Source: Marinobacter qingdaonensis (GTDB lineage Bacteria; Pseudomonadota; Gammaproteobacteria; Pseudomonadales; Oleiphilaceae). Taken from it: a stretch of DNA of 64,000 nucleotides. How positions within the stretch are numbered: position 1 is the stretch's first letter; every line of letters starts with the position of its first letter. The translations under genes and the position numbers were made by a program. The notes under the pieces were generated by a model. The model was not told where the DNA came from. It saw nothing but the letters and a program-made list of their open reading frames with translations, and did not search any database. Below are positions 44,299 to 51,648 of the stretch, piece after piece. The stretch spans positions 558,001-622,000 of the forward strand of contig NZ_JAYDCJ010000001.1 in NCBI RefSeq assembly GCF_034555935.1, read 5' to 3'.

Positions 44299-45338
44299 AG
44301 AAGGTACCAACCATGCCGTCCATCAGCGTAGTGATGCCCGTTTACAACGTCGCAGAGTTTGTTGCCGTTGCGATTCGTTCCGTCCTCGATCAAACCATGG
44401 CCGATTTCGAGATGATCATCGTGGATGACTGCTCTCCAGATAACAGCATCGAGATCTGCGAGTCGTTCCAGGATCCACGTATACGCATTGTTCGTCATCA
44501 GCAGAACCGGGGCCTGGCCGGCGCCCGCAACACCGGTATTCACGCTGCCCGAGCGCCGCTGATTGCGTTCCTCGATTCCGACGATTTCTGGCACCCGGAG
44601 AAGCTGGATAAGCATCTCCAGCACCTGAACCAACGTGCCTCTGTTGGCATTTCGTTCAGCCGCTCAGCCTTTGTGGACCGCTGGGGCATGCCGCTGCGCT
44701 GCTATCAGATGCCTTTGCTCAGTGGCATCACGCCAGACCACCTGTTCTGTCGTAACCCCGTTGGTAATGGCTCTGCCCCCGTGGTGCGCCGTGAGGTTTT
44801 TGACGCCATTGGTTACCAGGCCGAGTTCCGAGGAGAGCCGGAAATCCGTTATTTTGACTCGGAACTTCGACGGTCTGAGGACATCGAGTGCTGGCTAAGG
44901 ATCTCACTGCAAACCAACTGGAGCATTGAAGGCATTCCCGAACCGCTCACGTTCTATCGTCTGAATGAGGGTGGCCTGTCATCGAACCTCCACAAACAGC
45001 TCGAGTCCTGGGAAGAGGTCGTGGAGAAAACCCGCCGGTATTCACCCCAGTTTGTCGAGCGGCATTACCGGACGGCCCGCGCCTATCAGTTGCGTTATCT
45101 CTCCCGCCAGGCAATCCGTCTCGGGGACGGCGAAACCGCGATGCGTTTTTTGCAACGAGCCTTCGCAGCCGACAAACGCATGCTCACCCAGGAACCGGCG
45201 AGGACCCTCTGCACGGCCGGCGCCGCTTTTTTATTGAAGCTGTTGCCGCGTGGTTATCGACTGGTCGAATGGCAGGCTCTGCAGATTATTGGTCTCCTGC
45301 AAAAACGCCGCATCCAGCGGGACATTAAAACCGTTTGA
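44295..45338 (+). CDS. Family 2 glycosyltransferase
   Basis: A 347-aa GT-A protein: ISVVMPVYNVAEFVAVAIRSVL, the nucleotide-binding IIVDDCSPDNS, and the DxD motif in LIAFLDSDDFWHPEKL. A C-terminal helical tail (about 255-347) may be a membrane-association region. It is the last gene of the chain begun at the STAS promoter; an intergenic region with box 5 and a new sigma-54 promoter follows. Confidence 0.9.
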   Translation: MKKVPTMPSISVVMPVYNVAEFVAVAIRSVLDQTMADFEMIIVDDCSPDNSIEICESFQDPRIRIVRHQQNRGLAGARNTGIHAARAPLIAFLDSDDFWHPEKLDKHLQHLNQRASVGISFSRSAFVDRWGMPLRCYQMPLLSGITPDHLFCRNPVGNGSAPVVRREVFDAIGYQAEFRGEPEIRYFDSELRRSEDIECWLRISLQTNWSIEGIPEPLTFYRLNEGGLSSNLHKQLESWEEVVEKTRRYSPQFVERHYRTARAYQLRYLSRQAIRLGDGETAMRFLQRAFAADKRMLTQEPARTLCTAGAAFLLKLLPRGYRLVEWQALQIIGLLQKRRIQRDIKTV

Positions 45339-45355
45339 TGTGCGGGGCAGAGTGA

Positions 45356-45370
45356 TTCGCATTTTGCGAC
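45356..45370. promoter_or_regulatory. LuxO/SypG-type enhancer box 5
   Basis: TTCGCA-TTT-TGCGAC, one mismatch from an inverted repeat. The centre is 93 bases upstream of the -24 element at 45456. Confidence 0.72.
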
Positions 45371-45455
45371 GCACTCTGCTCAGGAGTCTGCCGATTCCAC
45401 GTTGTTACCGGATGACCTGCGCCCTGAAGCCGCATGTCCAGGGCGCTTTCTGCAC

Positions 45456-45472
45456 TTGGCACGAAGATTGGA
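45456..45472 (+). promoter_or_regulatory. Sigma-54 promoter of the WecG/WbaP-fusion operon
   Basis: TTGGCAC-G-AAGA-TTGG-A: the -24 is exact with the conserved G; the -12 has G for C. It lies 41 bases before ATG 45513. Confidence 0.78.
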
Positions 45473-45512
45473 AAGGTCTCTGTGAGATTCACATGAGATC
45501 GGGGCTGACGTT

Positions 45513-47033
45513 ATGCACCAGACGATTCCAAACACCATCGAGCCGGCCGGGGCACTGATATTCAGCGGCACGACGCCCCAACGACAAACACCGACACCGA
45601 TGGACAAAGTGTTGGGAATTCACTTCGCCAACGTTAGCTTCCCTGAGGCCATGAGCCTTCTTGGCGCAACACTGAAAAGCAGTGACTCCAGCAACCTGTT
45701 TTTCATTAACGCCCACTGCCTGAACGTCTCGTTTGAAGACCCTGTTTATCGCGACGTTCTGAAACAGACGCCGCTGATTTTCCCGGATGGCTCCGGCATC
45801 CGTCGTGGTTGTCAACTGCAGGGCATCCCCCTGCAAGCCAACCTGAACGGGACCGACCTGTTTCCCGAGCTTTGTCGACTGCTGGCCGAGGAACAAAAAT
45901 CGCTGTATCTGCTTGGCGCAACACCTGGCACCGTAGAAAAAGTCGCTGCCTGGGCCACCCGCGAGTTTCCGGGGCTCAGAATTGCCGGAACGCAGCACGG
46001 CTACTTTGCCAAAGACGATGAGGCCGCCGTCATTGACGCCATCAATACCAGTGGTGCCGATGTCCTCTGTGTTGCCATGGGGGTGCCACTGCAGGAAAAA
46101 TGGCTGCATCGTCATAGCGGTGGCCTGAATACCCGGCTAAACCTCGCGGTCGGCGGGCTGTTCGACTTTTACGCCGGCAACGTTTCCCGCGCCCCCCTGT
46201 ATTTCCGCCAGAAGGGCATTGAATGGGTCTGGCGCCTGATTCAGGAGCCGGGTCGGATGTGGCGCCGTTATCTTCTTGGCAATCCGATCTACGCAATGCG
46301 GCTGCGCTACGAGGCGAAAACCCGGGCACTGATCAGTGCCTTCCCCGAACGCCTCAACAACCGTTTTCAGAGGGCGCGGTTGTCTGCGCGGGCCGCCCTG
46401 CGACGACTGGCCCATCGCTGGTCTACCTCACTGGGCAGCGCCTCCAAGCGTTCCAGCGACATTGTGCTTTCAGTGGCCGCTCTGACGGCTCTGCTCCCGG
46501 TGTTTCTCATCGTCGCGATCGCCATCAAACTGGATTCACCCGGTCCGATTTTCTATCGGCAACAACGTGCTGGTCTCCGCGGTCGAGCCTTTTCGATGTG
46601 GAAATTACGCTCCATGTGCGTGAACGCTGAACATCTGCGCGAGCAGTTGGAGGCCCAGAACGAGATTGCCGATGGCGTTACCTTCAAGATCCGCAACGAT
46701 CCGCGGGTCACACGCGTGGGGCGTTTTATCCGCAAATACTCGATCGATGAACTGCCACAGCTGTTCAACGTCCTGCGAGGTGACATGTCCATTGTGGGGC
46801 CAAGACCGGGTCTGTTCAGCGAACTGACCAAATACGAGCTGTCGCAGCGTCAGCGCCTGGACATCAAGCCCGGCCTCACCAGTGAATGGGTGGTCGCCGG
46901 TCGTAACAATCTTTCCTTTGCCGAGCAGGCTGAACTGGACATCCAGTACCGCAACCAGCGAACCCTGTGGCGGGATTTTGTCCTGATGCTTAAAACCGTG
47001 CCTGCGCTCATTCGCGGCAGCGGTGCCAGCTGA
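45513..47033 (+). CDS. Fusion of WecG/TagA glycosyltransferase with WbaP-type sugar transferase
   Basis: A 506-aa protein made of two enzymes. Residues about 33-250 are a WecG/TagA/CpsF glycosyltransferase (FINAHCLNVSFEDP, FPDGSGIRRG, LYLLGATPGTVEKVA, VAMGVPLQEKWL). From about 310 to the end is a polyprenyl-phosphate sugar-phosphotransferase: one TM helix (about 315-340), SPGPIFYRQQRAG, FSMWKLRSMCVNAE, RFIRKYSIDELPQLFNVLRGDMSIVGPRPG. The second half starts a repeat unit on undecaprenyl phosphate; the first may add the second sugar. In most loci these are separate genes. ATG 45513 is used; ATG 45600 would still keep both domains. Confidence 0.9.
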   Translation: MHQTIPNTIEPAGALIFSGTTPQRQTPTPMDKVLGIHFANVSFPEAMSLLGATLKSSDSSNLFFINAHCLNVSFEDPVYRDVLKQTPLIFPDGSGIRRGCQLQGIPLQANLNGTDLFPELCRLLAEEQKSLYLLGATPGTVEKVAAWATREFPGLRIAGTQHGYFAKDDEAAVIDAINTSGADVLCVAMGVPLQEKWLHRHSGGLNTRLNLAVGGLFDFYAGNVSRAPLYFRQKGIEWVWRLIQEPGRMWRRYLLGNPIYAMRLRYEAKTRALISAFPERLNNRFQRARLSARAALRRLAHRWSTSLGSASKRSSDIVLSVAALTALLPVFLIVAIAIKLDSPGPIFYRQQRAGLRGRAFSMWKLRSMCVNAEHLREQLEAQNEIADGVTFKIRNDPRVTRVGRFIRKYSIDELPQLFNVLRGDMSIVGPRPGLFSELTKYELSQRQRLDIKPGLTSEWVVAGRNNLSFAEQAELDIQYRNQRTLWRDFVLMLKTVPALIRGSGAS

Positions 47034-47049
47034 CTTTCCGGAGATGCTT

Positions 47050-48417
47050 ATGAAATCTGCCATCGTTTTTGCTGATCGCGACGGTCGCGAGCTGGAACCG
47101 CTCAATGACCGCTACTGCCCCGCCATGCTGCCTGTTCTGGGCAAACCGCTGCTTGAGCATGCTCTTGAGCACTGTCTAGGCCTAGGTGTCGAAACCGTCT
47201 TTGTAGTCATCAATGCCCATGCCGCTTCGGTACGCGCTTACTTCGAGTCTGGTGCCCGCTGGAGCCTGAACATTCACTATGTTCTCAGTCGTCAGGATGA
47301 GCCCTCCAATCGGGTACGACAGCGGATCGGGCGCTCGCTGAAAGGCCCCTTTGTCGCAATGCGCGGCGATATCTGGCATGGCCTGACCCCGGATTTTCCC
47401 TGTAACGACGTAGGCCTGCCGGCACCCCACAGCCGGCTTGGCTATATCGCCGGCCAGTCCAGCGACGAGAGGTTGGAAGCGTTGGGCTGGCAGTCCATTT
47501 GCAGCACCCACATTCCAGCTTCACAACCACAGGCGGTGCATCGGCCGTGCACGGTGCGCTCCCTGGCCGACTATCATTCGCTTTCCCTGGCAACCCTGGA
47601 AGCGGTTTTCGCAGACGCAGAGCGAGAGCAAGGCGCACCGGCCTCCCGGTTGATGCTTGGTGCCCAAACCCGGGTCAACCACGTCAGTCTGGATGAGGGT
47701 ACGGCCTATATCGCAGAACACAGCCGGGTAGATATTGGTGCCCAGCTAACGGGCGCTGTGTCAGTGGGGCGGCATTGCCTGATCGACCGGGGTACTCATA
47801 TTGCCAATTCGGTTCTGATGGACCATACCTACGTGGGCGCCGGTCTGACCGTCAGGAATGCCATTGTCGATCAGGACCGCATCATTCGGGTGGATCTGGA
47901 TGCCACCATGACCATTGCCGACTCGTTTCTGCTCTGGCCAAACAAACTACCTGTCGAAGGTAGCTGGATGAGCAGGATACTGGAGCGACTGATGGCACTG
48001 CTTCTAATCCCACTGGGCGCACTGATCGATGGCCTTTACTGGTCCAGCAAACGCGGTAAGCCCAGCAATAATTACCGGGACCGCCTTCCACTGAGCGTGC
48101 AACTCTGGGCCGCTGCAAAAGGCCGGATAGCGCTTTTCGGCCGCGACGAGCACACTGGCCAACTCCTGCAGAAATCGTCAGAAACGCTGCCCTGGCGGGA
48201 ACGCTACGAGACACTGCCACTCGGAGCCATCAGTCTGGCCAGGATGCAATTGCCAGATCGCGCTGAGCTTGCCCTGATCATGCTGACCGAACTGGAATTG
48301 AGTCGTCCAAGGACCATTGGCTATCTATACCTGAACCTGGTCAGATGCTGCTGGTCAGGGTTAATGGCGTTGAGTCCATTGTCCGCTTTTACGTCCCGCT
48401 CCACGAACATCGCCTGA
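47050..48417 (+). CDS. Degenerate nucleotidyltransferase-like protein with membrane helix
   Basis: A 455-aa protein. The N-terminal part (about 1-190) resembles sugar nucleotidyltransferases (CPAMLPVLGKPLLEHALEHCLGLGVETVFVVIN), but the usual Gly-rich G-x-G-T-R nucleotide loop is replaced by ADRDGRELEPL, so catalysis is doubtful. A left-handed beta-helix (about 225-310) follows, then a hydrophobic segment (LMALLLIPLGALIDGLYW, about 325-345) and a cytoplasmic tail with PLGAISLARMQLPDRAELALIM. GGAG precedes ATG 47050. It lies between the sugar-transferase fusion and the second kinase. A scaffold or regulatory role is possible; no close family is recognised. Confidence 0.6.
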   Translation: MKSAIVFADRDGRELEPLNDRYCPAMLPVLGKPLLEHALEHCLGLGVETVFVVINAHAASVRAYFESGARWSLNIHYVLSRQDEPSNRVRQRIGRSLKGPFVAMRGDIWHGLTPDFPCNDVGLPAPHSRLGYIAGQSSDERLEALGWQSICSTHIPASQPQAVHRPCTVRSLADYHSLSLATLEAVFADAEREQGAPASRLMLGAQTRVNHVSLDEGTAYIAEHSRVDIGAQLTGAVSVGRHCLIDRGTHIANSVLMDHTYVGAGLTVRNAIVDQDRIIRVDLDATMTIADSFLLWPNKLPVEGSWMSRILERLMALLLIPLGALIDGLYWSSKRGKPSNNYRDRLPLSVQLWAAAKGRIALFGRDEHTGQLLQKSSETLPWRERYETLPLGAISLARMQLPDRAELALIMLTELELSRPRTIGYLYLNLVRCCWSGLMALSPLSAFTSRSTNIA

Positions 48418-48426
48418 GGAATTGAG

Positions 48427-51400
48427 ATGAACACGCCCGACCTGCCCATCAACGAGGTATCCAGACTGGAGGCGCTCCACAAACTCCGCATTCTGGACAC
48501 CGATCCGGAGGAGCGGTTCGACCGCATCACGCGACTGGCTCAGCGCCTGTTCGACGTTCCGATCGTCGCTATCAGCCTGGTTGATAAAGACCGGCAGTGG
48601 TTCAAGTCCAGGATCGGACTAGAGGCGAGGGAAACTGAGCGCTGCGTATCCTTCTGCGGGCATACCCTGCTCAGCGAAAAACCGCTGGTCGTACCGGACG
48701 CCCACACCGACGAGCGTTTTGCAGATAACCCTCTAGTCACAGGCGAGCCGTATATCCGGTTCTACGCTGGTCACCCGATCCATGCAGCGGATGGGCAGCG
48801 CATCGGCTCCTTGTGCATCATTGACACCCAACCCCGCGAACTGACCCAGGGACAGATCGTGACGCTTGCCGAGCTTGCCAACCTGGTCGATTACGAGTTG
48901 ATCAAGCCGGCTGCAGAGGCAAATGAAGATGGACACGGCAATCACGCCTTTACGCACTTTCTGGAGAGGGTCGGAAAGGTTGTTTCCTCACGACAGAAAG
49001 CTTTCCTGATTGCCTCCGTGGTGTTTCTGCTAGTGTGCGCGTTTGGTTGGAGCTGGAAAGGCGCCACGCGGGATGCCATCGCTGCCGTTGATGAGGCCAG
49101 CGTCGTAGAGCGATTGTCCAACCTGCGCGGTCGTCTGGAGACCGAGCTGAACGCGAGACTCCACCTGACCAGAGGTCTGGCCGGATTTGTCCGGGCTGAT
49201 CAGAACAATGTGGACCCGGATCGATTCCAGGCCTTCGCCGACGATCTCGGTCACGAAATGACAGCGGTACGAAGCTTACAGCTCGCACCTGATGGCGTGG
49301 TGCAATACGTGTGGCCAGTGAGCAAAAACCAGAAAGCCATCGGCCACGATCTGTTAGGCGATCCCAATCGTCGTATCGCCGCGCAGAAAGCGATCGACAG
49401 TCAGCGTATGTGGCTCTCCGGCCCGCTAGAACTGATCCAAGGCGGCACGGCTCTCATTGCTCGTGAGCCGATCTTTGTTCCTGTTGACGGTGAGCGCGAG
49501 GAGCAGTTCTGGGGCTTCGCCACCATCCTGGTAGACATGCCGGAACTGCTCGCAGCGGTGGAGCTGGACACGGAAGAGGCGCGCAGTCGTTTTGCCATTC
49601 GCAGTGTTCATGAGTCCGACAACAAGGTGTTCTACGGCAACCCTGAAGCCTTCGAGATCGCCGATAACATCGCCTCGGTTGCTCTTCCCGGCGGACAGTG
49701 GGAAATCGCCCTCACTCACGACTCTGAGGGGAAATCGTTCCCGGCGCTTCTCATCATGTTGCTGATACTGATATCCGCTCTCGGTGCGGCAGTCTTCATT
49801 TACGTTTTGCTTCGACTGCCAAGCCAGTATCAGAGGGCGGTTGCGTCTGCTAGAACGGCATTGGAAAAAGCCAACTCGCTGTTCCGCGAGGCTATCGAAT
49901 CACTTCCCGATGGCTTCGCGGTGTTTGACCGTGAGGACAGATTGCTGACCTGCAACCAGCGTTTTCGGGATTTCTTTGAAACCTCTCAGTTGGCCAGTCT
50001 CAGCGGCATCAAGTTCGAAACGCTGCTGCGTATGACCGTCAACATGGGCATTGTCGAACTGGAAGACAATTCCGAAGCCGGCAAGGCGGAATTTATTCGC
50101 CAGCGACTCGAGCAGCACCGAAATCCGGGCAGCGGCGGCAGTGAGACCAAGTTGACCTCCGGGCGTTGGGTACGGTCCGTGGAAAGCAAAATTCCCAGCG
50201 GCGGCTCTGTGGTGTCATACACCGACATCACCGAACTGAAAACCAAGGAACAGGAAATACAACTTGCCAGGGAAAAGGCAGAAACCGCGAACACAACCAA
50301 GAGCGCCTTCTTAGCCACCGTCAGCCATGAGTTGCGCACTCCAATGAATGCCATTCTGGGGGTCATGAACCTTGTCCAGTCCAATAGCGATCTCTCCGAC
50401 GAGAATAAACACCTGATGGAGACGGCCCAAAATTCGGCTGAACGTTTACTGCAACTGCTCAATGAATTGCTCGACATCTCCAAGATGGAGGCGGGCAAGC
50501 TGGAACTGGAGATGTCCCGATTCTCACTGGAAACCGTGATCCATCGCGTGGTGACCCTGGCTAAAACCCGGGCCGAAGAAAAACACCTGGTGCTGGATTA
50601 CTGTATTGCGAAAGAGGCCAGTCTGTTTGTCGAGGGCGACCCGGGACGAATCCAGCAGATTCTTCTCAACCTGCTCGGCAATGCCATCAAGTTCACCAAT
50701 GCTGGTCGGGTGGCTCTCAACGTTTCACTGGACGATCGCGACGCCAATACCGCCAGAATCCGTTTTATCGTGACCGATACCGGTGAAGGGTTCCCCGAAG
50801 AACAGGCAGGCCGACTGTTCAAACCCTTCTCCCAGCTTGATTCTTCGGCCTCTCGGAAGTACGAGGGCACCGGTCTTGGTCTTGCTATCTGTCATCGCTT
50901 GGTCACCTTGATGGGAGGCGACATCAGCGCTTCTTCGGTACCGGGGGAAGGCGCGACGTTTGAATTTGTCATACCCATGGCCATCAAACAGGACGAAGAC
51001 GAGACACAGGCGACCCAAACGCCCCCGCGCTACCAACTGCCCAGCGATTGCGGCAAAGAGGCCGTCCGCGTCCTTCTGGCCGAGGACTCACCGGCCAACC
51101 AGGTGGTTTTCAAGGCCATGCTGCAAAAAACCGGCTATCAGGTGGACATCGTGGGCAATGGTAAAGAGGCCGTTGAAGCGACTGAAAAATTCCCCTACGA
51201 CGTTATTCTAATGGACATCTTCATGCCGGAACTGGACGGTATCGAGGCTACCAAGGAGATACGTGCCAATGGGCGCCAGGAAAACATCCCCATCATCGCG
51301 CTGACGGCAAACGCCATGCAAGGCGACAAGGAGCGATTCCTGGCAGCAGGCATGGACGATTACCTGCCAAAGCCGGTTAACCGGGCGGATCTGCTCAAGA

Positions 51401-51441
51401 AGCTTGAACGCTGGACTCTGGCCGACCTCCCCGGCAAGTGA
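48427..51441 (+). CDS. Second hybrid histidine kinase (GAF-CHASE-like-PAS-HK-REC)
   Basis: 1004 aa. An N-terminal GAF domain (about 20-165), TM1 (about 195-212), a periplasmic CHASE-like domain (about 225-430), TM2 (440-462) and a PAS-like segment (about 480-610). The kinase core has His634 (SHELRTPMN) and an HATPase with DTGEGFP and GTGLGLAI; the C-terminal REC has Asp930 (ILMDIFMPELDG). There is no HPt domain or cognate output gene beside it, so it may feed the HPt of the first kinase. A cytoplasmic GAF before the first TM is an uncommon order. It starts nine bases after the preceding gene. Confidence 0.9.
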   Translation: MNTPDLPINEVSRLEALHKLRILDTDPEERFDRITRLAQRLFDVPIVAISLVDKDRQWFKSRIGLEARETERCVSFCGHTLLSEKPLVVPDAHTDERFADNPLVTGEPYIRFYAGHPIHAADGQRIGSLCIIDTQPRELTQGQIVTLAELANLVDYELIKPAAEANEDGHGNHAFTHFLERVGKVVSSRQKAFLIASVVFLLVCAFGWSWKGATRDAIAAVDEASVVERLSNLRGRLETELNARLHLTRGLAGFVRADQNNVDPDRFQAFADDLGHEMTAVRSLQLAPDGVVQYVWPVSKNQKAIGHDLLGDPNRRIAAQKAIDSQRMWLSGPLELIQGGTALIAREPIFVPVDGEREEQFWGFATILVDMPELLAAVELDTEEARSRFAIRSVHESDNKVFYGNPEAFEIADNIASVALPGGQWEIALTHDSEGKSFPALLIMLLILISALGAAVFIYVLLRLPSQYQRAVASARTALEKANSLFREAIESLPDGFAVFDREDRLLTCNQRFRDFFETSQLASLSGIKFETLLRMTVNMGIVELEDNSEAGKAEFIRQRLEQHRNPGSGGSETKLTSGRWVRSVESKIPSGGSVVSYTDITELKTKEQEIQLAREKAETANTTKSAFLATVSHELRTPMNAILGVMNLVQSNSDLSDENKHLMETAQNSAERLLQLLNELLDISKMEAGKLELEMSRFSLETVIHRVVTLAKTRAEEKHLVLDYCIAKEASLFVEGDPGRIQQILLNLLGNAIKFTNAGRVALNVSLDDRDANTARIRFIVTDTGEGFPEEQAGRLFKPFSQLDSSASRKYEGTGLGLAICHRLVTLMGGDISASSVPGEGATFEFVIPMAIKQDEDETQATQTPPRYQLPSDCGKEAVRVLLAEDSPANQVVFKAMLQKTGYQVDIVGNGKEAVEATEKFPYDVILMDIFMPELDGIEATKEIRANGRQENIPIIALTANAMQGDKERFLAAGMDDYLPKPVNRADLLKKLERWTLADLPGK

Positions 51442-51470
51442 TTACTCGCCAGTCTGCTCCGGCAACTCGC

Positions 51471-51485
51471 GTTGCAAAATGCAAT
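51471..51485. promoter_or_regulatory. LuxO/SypG-type enhancer box 6 inside a longer inverted repeat
   Basis: GTTGCA-AAA-TGCAAT. It forms the centre of a longer near-perfect inverted repeat (51461-51495), arms GGCAACTCGCGTTGC and GCAATGCGAGTTGCC with one mismatch around AAAAT. No T-run follows, so a terminator is less likely, though the hairpin could stabilise the upstream mRNA end. Confidence 0.68.
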
Positions 51486-51597
51486 GCGAGTTGCCAGCAA
51501 AGGGACCGAAAGACCTCACTCAAATCCAATATCAGAAAAAAAACTTCATAAGAATTTGTTTTTATTATTATTTTCACCCTCCCACTGACAAGCGGAG

Positions 51598-51614
51598 TTG
51601 GCACGGTTTCTGAG
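51598..51614 (+). promoter_or_regulatory. Candidate sigma-54 promoter of the wzx-like gene
   Basis: TTGGCAC-G-GTTT-CTGA-G: exact -24 with the conserved G, but a poor -12 (CTGA for TTGC). It lies 35 bases before ATG 51649. This is the weakest of the seven. Confidence 0.55.
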
Positions 51615-51648
51615 TTATTTCTTGAAAGCCAACAACGGGCATTAATCC

